64,000 nucleotides of DNA from Ophiura sarsii. Its lineage: Eukaryota > Echinodermata > Ophiuroidea > Amphilepidida > Ophiuridae. A program made the translations under genes and the position numbers. The stretch is taken from NCBI GenBank assembly GCA_035610835.1, contig CM069443.1:87666690-87730689 (forward strand). The letters are read 5' to 3'. Position 1 is the stretch's first letter, and every line of letters starts with the position of its first letter. A model generated the notes under the pieces. It was given only the letters and a program-made list of their open reading frames with translations, had not been told where the DNA came from and did no database searches. Of this stretch, positions 1-11,154 are shown piece by piece.

Positions 1-99
1 GAGCTTGGAAATGTCGCCGTAATCGCCAATGTTTTCAGTAAAATGCACAAATTTGAAAGATCTCTCAAAATTTACCTAGATGATATTCACAGTTTATAG
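1..99 (+). CDS. Possible 3' end of a small gene, left copy of a tandem pair (partial)
   Basis: This is an open frame of 32 codons ending in TAG at 97-99, in the same frame as the copy at 321-467. The two share about 28 of 32 residues, including the ending YLDDIHSL. A polyadenylation-type AATAAA follows at 138-143. No family is recognised. The 5' part lies outside the window, so an origin as a non-coding repeat cannot be excluded. Confidence 0.25.
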   Translation, partial: ELGNVAVIANVFSKMHKFERSLKIYLDDIHSL

Positions 100-320
100 T
101 CAGGGTGCATGTAGGTGATGTCCCATTTATCGTAATTAATAAAAAAAAACATAGGCATGTACGCAATGGTATTACTGTCAAGTATTTTTAATTGTGATGC
201 ATACTTTCCGATTCTAGTTTTAAACACCGTCCTTAAGGGTAGGGGATACCCCATTTAGTGTAGTTCACTCTTATATATTTGTTTGTTTTATCTAACAGCT
301 ATATACGTTTAGGTTTAAAT

Positions 321-467
321 ATGTCCGATTTTCCAAAATATGCCCATGGAGTTGACTACCTCTCTGACGAGCTTGGAAATGACGCCGTATTCGCCAATGT
401 TTCCAGTAAAATGCACAAATTTGAAAGATCTCTCAACATATATCTAGATGATATTCACAGTTTATAG
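321..467 (+). CDS. Possible small protein or terminal exon, 48 codons, function unknown
   Basis: An ATG at 321 opens a 48-residue frame ending in TAG. It follows a convincing 3' splice site: a pyrimidine-rich stretch and CTAACAG ending at 299. The product would be polar, with an acidic/aromatic ending (YLDDIHSL), no signal peptide and no recognised domain. AATAAA lies at 506-511. Preservation of frame and stop in both tandem copies is the main support. The differences between copies are mostly amino-acid changing, which argues against strong purifying selection. It could be a terminal coding exon whose upstream exons are off the window, or chance. Confidence 0.3.
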   Translation: MSDFPKYAHGVDYLSDELGNDAVFANVSSKMHKFERSLNIYLDDIHSL

Positions 468-829
468 TCAGGGTGCATGTAGGTGATGTCCCATTTATCA
501 TAATTAATAAAAAAATCATAGGCATGTACGCAATGGTATTACTGTCAAGTATTTTTAATTGAGGATTTTGTGATGCATACTTTCCGATTCTAGTTTTAAA
601 CACCGTCCTTAAGGGTAGGGGATACCCATTTAGTGTAGTTCACCCTTATATATTTGTTTGTTTTATCTAACAGCTATATACACGTTTAGGTTTAAACGTG
701 TCCGTTTCACTCTTAACCTATATTATGAATACCCGTCGTAAAAGCCTATCTCAATTAGCTAAATATTTCCGTCAGATGGATCCCTTTATGAAAGCATGTA
801 AACAGACACTTTTTATTATGTTAACTTAC

Positions 830-1019
830 GTCCAATTTTTCGTCTTCCTCTCTTCTCAAAATCGACTGTTTCCCCTCTCTTGTCCATATTGTCCATTTCA
901 AAATACTCATAGAAATCCTGCGCAGTTAGAGCTTCATCCGCTGCGTCATCCTCCCACGGAGCGCCGCACACGGCAGCCAATAGCACGGAGAAAACAATAA
1001 GACACACTACTACTTTCAT
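830..1019 (-). CDS. Secreted cationic-peptide precursor, gene 1 (exon 2 only; partial)
   Basis: This minus-strand exon runs from an acceptor just above 1027 (sequence TACGTACAG before ATTTCAAG-ATG) to a GTAAGT donor just below 830. It encodes 63 codons plus one base, phase 1. Residues 1-20 form a signal peptide (MKVVVCLIVFS then AAVCGA). Residues 21-55 are an acidic propeptide with the family motif ALTAQDFYEYFE. There are two Lys-Arg sites (47-48 and 56-57), the second followed by the basic start GRRKIG. Residues 1-45 closely match gene 2 at 8479 and the exon ends at the same codon position. The cysteine exon should lie to the left, outside the window; I found none at 1-829. The 5' non-coding exon was not found either. 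The family is unrecognised; antimicrobial peptide or hormone precursor are both plausible. Confidence 0.7.
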
Positions 1020-1027
1020 CTTGAAAT

Positions 1028-3143
1028 CTGTACGTAAAATGTAACAAAACATACAAGCATTCTAAATGTAATGATTTGAATGATTCAAGGTACAGACTGA
1101 TTGAGATATCTGGGTCATACCAAAATATTTATAACAAATGAGTTCTAAGTCAATTTTCCAACTTTGGTCCCAAGATAGAGATTATACCTTGAACTTTAGT
1201 CTCTTTAGTCTCCAGGAGTTTTTTATGCAAAATTCCAGATGTTAAGTTTATTTGAGTACTTTTCTGAACCTTGTTTATCAAATTTTGTGTGTAAAATGTT
1301 ATGTTTACGCAAAATGACATTGTTACCACGGTAACCACTTGTGAATTCCGACAATGCATTGTAAAGATTTTGAAAGTGAAGAACTTACAATTGTTAATAA
1401 TATCGCAAAAACTAGGTTCATATCAAAAGTCCTTTTCATATGACAAGCTATACTGTGTGATATAACAATGTAGTTTTATTATCATTAGAGCATTTACAAG
1501 ATTTTGTGTACACCTTTGAATTGTCAATTTCAATTTTTAGTGTTGCTAAAGTGTTGCGTTTAAACTTGCCGACTTTAAAATACTATAATTTACTGTAGTT
1601 CTAGATGGAATTTCTGAAAAATTTAAACAGTCCTCTACTCAATAGAGTATGAAGCTCTCTGCCAAAGAAAAAAAACAAGTTGCTAGAAAATTACCATGTG
1701 AAGGGTTTTCCCATGCCACCACACATATATCACAGTACTTTGTCAGACATTTTGATTGAATCATTAATATCTAAGGGTTTTTTCATTCATCAGCGTGTTT
1801 GTTTTCAAAAATACGAAAATATACTTCACTATTATAGGCGAGAAATGAATGGACGTGTTTACCTTGTTAATTATTAATATTTTCTTTGGTAGTTTGGTAA
1901 TTCTGCAATGTTGTTATATATATTACTTGTGTAACGATTAAGACAATTATTTAAACCGGGGCTGGTCATATAAATTAAATTGTTTTCTTCATAAATACAC
2001 TTTTTATTTGACATTGCAATTTGTTTTATCGGAGATTTAAAAAAAGGTAAATTAATTGATCGGACACTCTTTAGAAGCGGTTAACACTGCAAATAATATT
2101 GGTTTGATAAAAGAGATATCTCACTCACTGTAAGTTGCAAGGTCTTTCTAGGACAAGTTAATGACCCTAGAAATCCAAGTCTAGCCTGCATTATATTATT
2201 AGGGTAAAAATAATGAGGATTAATTAAATATTTCATGGCATCCCAAGACACAGAATCCAAATTCGTCAATATATATTATCTATTAAATTTGGTTTACAAC
2301 TAAAAATAAATCGAAAAATGTGATTGCAAAAGTATTAACATCTTCCTAGATATGCATATACCAATGCATAGTATATGGATAAGATTGCAATTAACCGCTG
2401 AACACAAAGTAGCCTTAACATATTACGAGCACGGTAAATTAAGATATGAGTATATTTTTCCACCTACCGTTATTCTTCTGCGAGATCCTCTTGTTGGTAA
2501 TTCAAATAAAGATGTGATACGACATAAGATTTACCAAGTCATATTTATAGGGAACTCATCCCAGCTATTTCTAATATTGCTTATTTTCTTATCATTAACA
2601 CGGCCCATTAAAATAGTTGGTAATTGGTTCAGGGCCTCCCTTTTGGTTTGATATCGTCTTGTCTTGATTATACTCGCTCTGGTATTAAATGAAGACGAAG
2701 GTGTGTTTGATATTAAAAGTTATGGATATGCTTCGTTAGCGGCATACTACGTATAAGAGACATGCTGTTGAAAGAGTTGTTACCTTCTTGCAAAGGCGAC
2801 TAATTTACATTGGAGACTGTAACGACATTATTATTATGCTTAATAAGATACGGATGGTTTTGTGAAACACAACGCAACCATTATCTGCATGACTGTTACA
2901 GGTGTCCCAGTTAGGATAGTTAAATTAAACACTAGTCAAATCTCAAACATATGTTAAATAATCTGTTTACAATTTTCTTTTTAATGATGTTGTGTTCAGC
3001 GATCGGCAGTAATGTTTGCAATGGTTCTCTTTGGCTGATGATCACATAAACTATCCTTGATATAATATAATGTCATAACTTTAACTCCCCAAAGTTTAAT
3101 AGGAAACACAGAGTACTGCAAAAGACATTACACGAGGCGCCAT
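1028..3143. other. Gene-poor stretch upstream of peptide gene 1
   Basis: On the minus strand this is the upstream side of peptide gene 1, so its promoter and non-coding exon probably lie here. I could not place a TATA box plus donor pair convincingly. A 99-codon open frame at 2352-2651 has no signal, domain or splice support and is not called. Confidence 0.5.
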
Positions 3144-3660
3144 ACTAAAGGATTCAAAAGAAGTAAGTTCCCCTACAATTAGATCACGTTTATTTGCATA
3201 ACTCCACACAAAATTGACCGTTTTCAGAGATTGAAACACTTATGAAAAGGAGAAATGCTTGGCTACCCATAGCAAGTTTTCCCAAAAATGATGTTTTCAG
3301 AAAAACTGGCACATTTCAAGATTCTATACAATTAGGTTATAAAAACTGTCTCCAGTGATATTTTAAAATTAATTTTAAGTGTCTTCATTTTCAATTAAAA
3401 AGAAAGTGTCACCTTTCTTTAGCTGCTCTCTATTTGAAATGAGAAACAAAATGATCGTTTCGTGCATGATTAGTCAATAACTTCAATCGTTTGGGGTAAA
3501 GTTAACATGATATCGAAAAGAGGATACTTTTTTACGGGTAGCAAGTGTTTCCCCTTTCCATAAGTAATTCAATCCCTCAAAACAGCTAATTGTATGTGGA
3601 GTTATGTTAACAGATGTGATCTAACTTTAGGGGGGCTTATTTCTTTTGAACCCTTTATGT
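3144..3660. mobile_element. Fold-back MITE-like element, about 517 bp
   Basis: The left arm (about 3144-3290) is the imperfect reverse complement of the right arm (about 3525-3660). Shared blocks include AAAGGATTCAAAAGAA on the left and TTCTTTTGAACCCTTT on the right, plus the ATAACTCCACA block. No coding capacity is seen. It is a non-autonomous palindromic DNA-transposon type; the superfamily is not determined. Confidence 0.7.
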
Positions 3661-3829
3661 TATTTATACAACGATCGAAAGCGGTATTGCTAACTTGATG
3701 AACGATTAAACATTTATTACATTTATATCAGCGATCCTACTCACGATTTTTAATAGACGTCTTGGAAAAGAAACCGTTTATTGTCATTTTTTTAAAACAG
3801 AAACGCTTTAAAAATTAAAAGGATGTCAT

Positions 3830-4290
3830 CAAGGGATCTTCAAAGGGAGCCCGGGAACAGGGAACGTAATTCATTGATTGATCTTTAAATGGGGCGCTGG
3901 AACAGAGAAACGTAAGTCATTGAGTGAACTCTAAACGGGGCGCTGAAACAGGGAAACGTTAGTTATTGAGAGATCTTTAAATGTGGCTTTGGAACAGAGA
4001 AACCGTAGTAATTGAGTGATCTTTAAATGGGGCGTTGGAACATGGAAACGCTATTCATTGAGTGATCTTTAAATAAGGCGCTGGAACTGGGAAAATTCAG
4101 TCATTGAGTGATCTTTCAATGGGGCGCTGGAACAGGGAAATATACGTTAGCGAATGATCTTCAAAAGAAACGCCGCAACAGGGAAACGTACCTTATTAAA
4201 CGGAGCTAGAAGAATCGCTGAAATATGTTAAGGTGCGTTATTGAGTGATCTTCAAAGGAAGCACTGGAACAGGAATACTCACATTAATAA
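3830..4290 (+). repeat. Satellite array, unit about 46 bp, about 9 copies
   Basis: Diverged repeats of the form GATCTTTAAA, then GGGGCGCTGGAACA, GGGAAACGT and CATTGAGT, with a period of about 45-46 bp. It is the same family, in reverse orientation, as the array at 62460-63480. No coding potential. Confidence 0.8.
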
Positions 4291-5451
4291 ATGAGTTGAA
4301 ATGCCATGGGCTGGTTAATGGCACACATAGGGGCTCTTCATGACTAAAAAATACTTCGAGAGTTTAAATCACGCGAAATTTAGTAAATCACGCGTATTTA
4401 GTAAATCACGCGTATTTAGGAAAGGGTCAACTTTAAAAAGATCGTGTTATCCCTTTGGTCAATTTTGAGCAGATTCCTTGATAAAGGGCGTTGATTAATT
4501 GCTTTTCCATCATTTTGTACTTCGGCATACTGTTACTGCTGGTCGTTTCCTATTACTCTTTCATCAATTAAACATTACCATTTTCCCAGAAACGCTGGAA
4601 CTTCATCAAACATAGCCAGTTTTTTCTTCGGCTACACTTAAAATTAAGGGAATGAGTTGCCATGGTTAATTTCACGATGTATCTACTGACATAAACATTA
4701 ACATTCTTTGACGAAATCTTTGCTCTTTTAATAATCATTAGCGAAACAATAAGATGTTGCATTGGCCGCAGTAGCGGTCAAGCAATTTCTGTGGCCATAT
4801 ATCGGTTATTTGAGTAAGTCATCTTTTATTCACCCAATATTACTCAAATGGCCATTGCTTAAATAAAATGTAAAGAGAATTATAAAAGTTATATTAGTAA
4901 GTATATGAAAATTGCTGTCAAAAATGGGTAATCATTTTTAGTGCCCCTGTATTTTATGACAATACGAAATGTTAACAGAATTAATTTCAACCCGTTTCAC
5001 TTCTGGTTCGGTTTTACTCGGAGGACTGTAAGGGCGCTTAGGAAAACAGTTTATTTTTCAACGAGAATATAATACATGTTCATACGTTTCGAGTAAAAAA
5101 TTGTGTTTTCATATTTGAATACTTTTCACAATACACACGTTAGATAAGGATGTCAATTTTATTGGACATCTCTAATTGTAACCACGTTTACTTCTATTTC
5201 TTACAGTATTAAACGTGGCCGTGGGTGAGATGACTGTGGGTGTTGTTAATTAGAGATAAGTGATAGCACGCGGGGTAATTTTAGACTCGTATCTCTCAAC
5301 GCTGCCCACAGTTGTGTAAATCAAATCATAACAGTCCATGGTAACAATTCCGACATAGATCAATTTTGTGTGTCATAAATTTTTATTTACCAAGCGTGGA
5401 AAATTAATTTAAATTTTAGGACGAGAGGCAGAAAACCTAGCCATTTGTGTT
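4291..5451. other. Gene-poor stretch with small repeats
   Basis: It contains an 18-bp triplication around 4367-4420 (unit like AGTAAATCACGCGTATTT) and a short inverted repeat at 4791-4857 (TGGCCAT at the left end, ATGGCCA at the right). No gene is seen. Confidence 0.5.
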
Positions 5452-5785
5452 CGTCCATTATCCGTCTATAATATATAGGTGTATGACTCTGATATCAGGG
5501 GAAACTATCGTCCATTATCCGTCTATAATATATAGGTGTATGACTCTGATATTAGGGCATTATCCGTCTATAATATATAGGTGTATGACTCTGATATCAG
5601 GGCATTATCCGTCTATAATATATAGGTGTATGACTCTGATATCAGGGCATTATCCGTCTATAATATATAGGTGTATGACTCTGATATCAGGGCATTATCC
5701 GTCTATAATATATAGGTGTATGACTCTGATATCAGGGCATTATCCGTCTATAATATATAGGTGTATGACTCTGATATCAGGGGAA
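5452..5785 (+). repeat. 45-bp minisatellite, 7 copies
   Basis: Seven near-identical copies of a 45-bp unit containing TATAATATATAGGTGTATGA; the first copies are separated by a GGGAAACTATCG-like insertion. Because 45 is divisible by three, an open frame runs through the array. That is a by-product of the period, not evidence for a protein. It lies about 0.85 kb upstream of the TATA box of peptide gene 2. Confidence 0.9.
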
Positions 5786-6622
5786 ACTATCTGGTTATCC
5801 GTGTCCGTAAACGGATTCCGTAATGTTATCGATTATAATACTAAGAAATTAATTTACCGATTAAAGGTAGATTTCTGATTGCTGGCCCGATTTTCAACTT
5901 GATATTTTCTATTTTACATGAAAGGTCAACCTTATACCGTAATTGTCACATTCCTAAGTTTGAGTTGCATAACTCCAATGGTTCTTATTTTAGAAGCACA
6001 AGGTCACAAGACTTTTGCTCATTGAGCAGTACATAAACTGGCTTGAGGTTAACCATGCACCTTTGGCAGTAATTCACCACATTTTAGCCTATACTTTCTA
6101 AATGGAACATTTCTGGCCCCTAAGATTTTACAGACACAATGAGAAAAATATAGGGATTTTTCTGATATCAAAATATCATGATGTGAAAAAAAAATCATAG
6201 CCAAAAAAAGGTGATCGGAATATACACCTTTAATAATATATCAAACAATTGAAGAGCATACTTGGTTTAAGACCCATTGCTAAGTTCGATTTCCTGGATA
6301 GGATAAAAGACCGGATTGTCATTGACAGCCAATTTACAGCCATGGTAGTATGAGCTTTGAACCATTGCATAAATCACATCGCAAGTTATGCGCTAAGATT
6401 TTGCGATGATAATATAAAATCTATATTCTTTATTATGATACTCATCGGTGCGTATCTAATTAGAACAAGATGGGTATGAATACGTGGGTCGAAAATTAAT
6501 TTACTCTCGGAAATTATATGTTGAATTCTTTCGCTATATAATAGCTTCAATTCATATTTAGTAATAAATATCTGTCTTAATTAATGTTATTATTAATTAG
6601 CGATCGACTCGCTACAAATCAG
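5786..6622 (+). other. 5' flank of peptide gene 2
   Basis: No coding region is visible between the 45-bp minisatellite and the TATA box. It is AT-rich and presumably holds the upstream control region of peptide gene 2, but I cannot name specific sites. Confidence 0.4.
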
Positions 6623-6630
6623 TATAAATA
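6623..6630 (+). promoter_or_regulatory. TATA box of peptide gene 2
   Basis: TATAAATA about 30 bases before the inferred start of a non-coding exon that ends in a good donor at 6713. Gene 3 of the family has the same arrangement, which supports both calls. Confidence 0.6.
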
Positions 6631-6654
6631 GGCCATGGTTTTGTGTGCAGGGGA

Positions 6655-6713
6655 AATATCTCTTGCGGACTCGACGACTACTTAGCTCCAAACAGAACCG
6701 AACCCGAAAACAG
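6655..6713 (+). other. 5' non-coding exon 1 of peptide gene 2
   Basis: The stretch downstream of the TATA box ends with CAG before GTACGT, a strong donor at 6714. It has no ATG. Intron 1 would run to the acceptor at 8470, eight bases before the start codon. The exact transcription start is inferred only from TATA spacing. Confidence 0.5.
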
Positions 6714-7364
6714 GTACGTTTGTAATTCAATGCTTACTTTATCAGTATTTATATACAGTTGAAAATCCTAAAAAGCCATAATTTCAATAACCTTGGAATA
6801 CCAGTTGGACTGTTGCCTCCAGAGTATTTGGGTTATTATGTCATGCTTTTATTAGTTCAGCAGCTCTCATGGTAACGAATTTTCTGATGTACAATAATAT
6901 TACCTTAAAAACCTTACAAAGCTACAAACGCTGGCAGGCCTTGTAACCAGGCGAAGATGTACACGATGCGCCCACACTTGCGTTTCGTTTTGATTTAACA
7001 CACAAGCGCAGCTTACGATCCATCATTTCTTAATAATTCTAAATACGTCAAAATTAAATAATTTCATTCTTAAATAGTTGGAATTGGAAAGCAACTAAAT
7101 ATTAATGCAAGGAATATGTATTAGGTTTGTCGGTTATTTACTCTCAAACAGTGCGAGGTTGTAAGAATATTATGTTTTACATCAGATACTATAGTACATC
7201 GAAGACGACGAGATTTTAATTAACATTATTATTAATAATAATATTTTTTGTTAGATTTTAAAATACCTATTTAACGATGAAAATTAAAAGTAGTATCTAC
7301 ACTGGAATCGGTTTGTCATCTACACTTGAACGGTTGGGGTTCGAAACATTTAGTTTTCGTGGTT

Positions 7365-7413
7365 CAAATCTGCGATTTATAAATCTTTTAAGAGTTTATA
7401 AATCGCAGATTTG
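7365..7413. repeat. Perfect hairpin inside intron 1 of peptide gene 2
   Basis: A 19-bp perfect stem (left arm starts CAAATCTGCG) with an 11-base loop, TCTTTTAAGAG, which is itself palindromic. It may be a MITE remnant or a structured intronic element. Confidence 0.8.
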
Positions 7414-7619
7414 TTTGGGTTTATGAACCCATACGCATTATAGAAAGGGTTATTTGAGTTTACCGTCGTCCGATACTTGACTGATAAAAGTCAGATGCAT
7501 GTCCACAGTTGCATTCGTAATTGTACAACTTTAGGTCTTACAACATGACACGAGCCTGTAATACGTGCATTACAGTTTTGAAGTACAAATAATGGCCTAT
7601 ACGTACTTATAAGAGGTAC

Positions 7620-8040
7620 ATTGTGGGTGTAGATATGAGTATGATTTGACATTGTGGGAGTATTTCGGCATTGTGGGCGTACCCCCACAATGAACAGTGT
7701 CCAAATGGTATATGAGGATACTGTGAACGTGTTAAACATGTTAAAAGCAACAACAAATATACCCCCAGAACGATTTGTTTGTTTTGTGTGTGTTATTTGT
7801 CATCTTAAAACATACACTTTGCCACCCAACTATATGAATGGCGCCATCTATCTTAGTCAACTCCCACAATGTACATACAAAAAAATACCCCCACAGTACA
7901 AATAATTACCCCCGTAGTGCACTCCTGTACCAACAAAAAATCCAACTCCCAAAATGCATATTTTACTCATTGTGTACTCCCACAGCGCACAAACACAAAT
8001 ACCCCCGCAATGTACCTGGTGCGGGTATTAGTGGGATGTA
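7620..8040. repeat. Cluster of CCCACAATG / CATTGTGGG motifs
   Basis: Within intron 1 of peptide gene 2, the motif CCCACAATG or its reverse complement occurs repeatedly and degenerately, often as TACCCCCACAATG. Several short open frames here are a by-product of the repeats. It looks like a decayed tandem or fold-back repeat. Confidence 0.5.
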
Positions 8041-8478
8041 TGTATTGTTTGTATGAGTTCATGGTTATTTTTCCACACATATATATGTATGTCTGGGTTG
8101 ATTCATAGACCCTCTGAATACGTGAAAATGGAGAGCCTAACCGATTTATAACATTTGGCCTAAAGGTTTCCTGGTCTTAATCAGGGCGCAAGTGACCCTC
8201 AATTGTTATTGGATTGGGGTGTTCAGAGGTTTAATGATTTAAATATTATGAATACTAAAGATTACGTATTATAAACTCAGATTATCAATCATTTTAAATC
8301 ATTATTTGGGCTTGATTTAAATCAGAAGATATGCTGAAGATATTTATACGATTTCGATTTCGATTTCGGAAATCAACATCCAAGTATACCAAAAATATAC
8401 CCTATATTTCGTACGGTATATATTTAATCGTTATGAAATAAACAAGTATTTATTCTTTGGTTTCGTGCAGATATCAAG

Positions 8479-9207
8479 ATGAAAGCTATCGTGTGTCTTA
8501 TTGTTTTCTCTGTGGTAATGGCTGCAGTGTGCGGCGCTCCGTGGGAGGAAGAGGAGGAAGGCGACGCCTTAACAGCGCAAGACTTTTATGAGTATTTTGA
8601 AGTGGAAAATATGGACATGGCAAATAGAGCGGCAGACGCTACTTTAGTTGAGAAGAGAGCAAGGCGGAAAGCTGGACGTATGTTCATTTGTATTTAAAAT
8701 ATCTTGAACATAGTTTTCCTCAATTAGATATTTGGGAACATGCATGAATATTATAGTCCCGCGGGCCAAAGCAATCCACTAGGCGTGTCTATTTTAAACG
8801 TGCGTCATCAGATTAAATATCGCCTGTTGTACGTGGCAACATTGCAATATGTTCATACCTTTGAATCCCTGTTTTTAATACACTAAGTTTGTCCAGAGAT
8901 TATCACTTCTTGTGTTATTGGTTTTGGTTTACACAGTGGTTTCACGTCGGAGGTATGTTCTTACCGGTACGTCCTGCTTCAATACAAAGGGACTTTTAAA
9001 GGATAAATTAGACCTATTGATTGACACTAACATTAATTATAGGCCTAGTGGTCACAAGAATAGTGCCTACATTTGACAAGAGTTTGTTTCCCTTTGTTCT
9101 CTTTGAAATAACAGCGTGTAAAACCCCCTCAGGTATGCAATGCCAATTATGTAACTTGAGGATCAAGAACAAGAACAACATGAGACGCTATGTGCTGTGC
9201 GGAGGGT
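8479..9207 (+). CDS. Secreted cationic cysteine-peptide precursor, gene 2 (exons 2 and 3)
   Basis: Coding exon 2 spans 8479-8677 (acceptor at 8470, donor GTATGT at 8678, phase 1). Exon 3 spans 9115-9207 (acceptor AACAG, donor GTAAGT at 9208, phase 1). Residues 1-20 are a signal peptide. Residues 21-58 are an acidic propeptide with five consecutive Glu and ALTAQDFYEYFE. Lys-Arg lies at 59-60. The mature part starts ARRKAGPC and has cysteines at 68, 76, 79 and 95 (C-x7-C-x2-C-x15-C), with nine basic and no acidic residues up to Gly-97. The spacing matches gene 3 exactly. The tail exon was not found; a candidate acceptor at 9419 falls inside a MITE arm and was rejected. Secretion is supported by the signal peptide; the function (antimicrobial peptide or hormone) is inference. 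Confidence 0.7.
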
Positions 9208-9368
9208 GTAAGTATATTATCAGGAATTCTATTAATTTTGGGATAGGAAATTGCTATACTGATGTACGTAGCGAAAACAGTCCCTTTGCATATTTACATA
9301 AATTAGGGTAATCGTCCGGAATGCGTCCGTGACCGGCGTTTAACGCGTTTAACCAGGTTTAACGTCAT

Positions 9369-9683
9369 TTTTGGTCAGCATCGGTTTGGTGGCGCTGTTC
9401 TCGCGGTAGATTTACACAGACGACGGTGGCCACGCGAAACCTAAATTTTGAATTCGTATTGGAATAACACGTAATCGCGAATGTTAATCTTATCATTTTG
9501 ACAAATTCATTATAATTAGAAGAATTTTCATCGTTAATCGGGCGATGACTGTTAAAAATTAATTCAAAATGGTGCACTCCCGTTGCCATATTGGGTCATC
9601 TGAGAGACGCGTGGCCAGCGTTGCGTCGTCTGCTACAATCACGCCTTATCGGTATAGCGCCACCAATAATATGCTGACCAAAT
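9369..9683. mobile_element. MITE-like inverted repeat, about 315 bp
   Basis: The two ends share TTTGGTCAGCAT, GGTGGCGCT, CAGACGACG and GGCCACGCG in opposite orientation. It lies just after exon 3 of peptide gene 2, probably in its third intron. No coding capacity. Confidence 0.7.
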
Positions 9684-9740
9684 TTTAATTTAAAAGTGGC
9701 TTCCGATCGGCAAGCGGAGTGGCACACCCTGATATTATCA

Positions 9741-10294
9741 TACAGTCATCAAAAAAGTAACTATACAGGTAATAAATGGGCTTCTAACTCTAAAAATATA
9801 TATAGTCTACTAAAAATATCAAATGATAAAGTTGTTGACAAATTCATCTCCTTTAACATGAGATATTGCTCGCTAGGATCGGGTGATTATTGAGGAAATG
9901 ACACTCCCAAATGTAAGGTGAAGTCCGATTTTTATTTTCACATTTTTATTTTCTACCCGCGGACCCATCTTCGGGTACCTTATCGATTACCGGTAGTGCA
10001 GTTGGGGGATGCATGCACAGGTTGGACAGTCGGCCGTATTGTTCCGATGGATCAATACGCCACACACACGCTACCTGTCATACTCTCCCTGTGTTGAAAT
10101 GTAAAATGTGACTTTACCTTACATTTTGGATTGTCACTTCTTTAATATTCAACCGATCCTAGCGTGCAATATCTCATATTAAAGAAGACAAATTTGTCAA
10201 CGACTTTATAATTTAATATTTTTAGATAGGATATATATATTTTTAGAGTTAAAATTCCATTTATTACCTGTATAGTTCCTTTTTTGATGACTGT
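9741..10294. mobile_element. Fold-back element with arms of about 190 bp
   Basis: The left arm (9741 to about 9925) is reverse complementary to the right arm (about 10098-10294), with ends TACAGTCATCAAAAAAG and CTTTTTTGATGACTGTA. Shared internal blocks include ACTCTAAAAATATATATA and GAGATATTGC. An open frame at 9696-9893 lies inside the arm and is not called. Confidence 0.75.
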
Positions 10295-11154
10295 ACATGT
10301 ATCACATTCATAACATTTGGGAATTGATTCATATCCAGGATACCTTACATGCCCATCTTTATTTCGTCTAAAATGTTTATACAGGAACCTACATTAATGC
10401 TGCACGATGATAATCCATTATTATCATCTACACTATATGTGAGGAAGTCTTATGATTTAATAAATGTTAATATGCGTTCAGAATTCATTTATACGGTACG
10501 ATCATTTCGAACAATATCATTGAAATTTGTTAATGTCCTGCCAAATATTGCGCTTGTATTCGATCGTCTGAATGGTCCGCATATCTCGGTAGCGGTATAG
10601 TGTAGAAGTCCTAATAATGCGAATGATCTCACTGAATACAATGTCATGCTCTACCCCACATCTAACACAGTTCTCAACAACAGAATAAATGTCGGTATCC
10701 TAATTTGCCTACTTGAGACGTCTACACCATACCGTTACTATATCTCATCTCAATGGTTCAGCCAATAATCTAGAACACATCTGTTTTGTGTATATCTACA
10801 TCGTGTAATAATCAATGTGCGCTAATTATCAATTGTTTTCTCATTTGAGGAGGCAGGAATGAAAGACATCTTAATAATCGTGTTCATCAAGATGACTATA
10901 TTTTATTAGTTTCTCGTAGCACTGACCCGCCAACAGTGGAGATGGAGGGAGTTTCATTTTGTGTATTTTTGAATTGACATTTAAATATGGTTGTTTTCAT
11001 ACAAGATTTATGTTGTCAGCATCTGTCAGCATGATCAGGAAAACGGCGAGGGCCTTTCTGATTTAAGTTTATGATTGTTAGACCCCGAAAACATATGGAA
11101 ATGACTCGCGTTGTTGATAAACAACAATGTCACCCAAAAACATATTAGATTTCT
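10295..11154. other. No gene seen
   Basis: AT-rich sequence. An 83-codon open frame at 10349-10600 has no signal peptide, domain or splice support. The real tail exon of peptide gene 2 could lie here, but I cannot place it. Confidence 0.4.

Larger units (their letters stand above)
1..668 (+). repeat. Tandem duplication, unit about 368 bp
   Basis: The sequence from base 1 recurs from about base 369 with a few percent divergence. A third start of the unit, around 668-700, loses similarity quickly. Each copy carries the same short open reading frame end, a stop codon, and an AATAAA 39 bases after the stop (138-143 and 506-511). The duplication therefore copies what looks like the 3' end of a small gene. 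The first copy is cut by the window edge. Confidence 0.8.

Noticed and set aside
3830..4290. GAAACGT motifs in the 46-bp satellite as possible hammerhead ribozymes
   Set aside because: The repeats have GAAACGT and a TGATC box, but no pairing stem II between them and no CTGATGA core.
5447..5878. 143-codon open frame with a 15-residue repeat
   Set aside because: It is a by-product of a 45-bp DNA repeat with identical units and no third-base variation typical of coding selection.
9420..9451. Candidate tail exon of peptide gene 2 (acceptor TTTACACAG, short frame ending in TGA)
   Set aside because: It lies inside the left arm of the inverted repeat 9369-9683, whose right arm carries the same CAGACGACG and GGCCACGCG blocks. 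The splice-like site is therefore best explained as MITE sequence.
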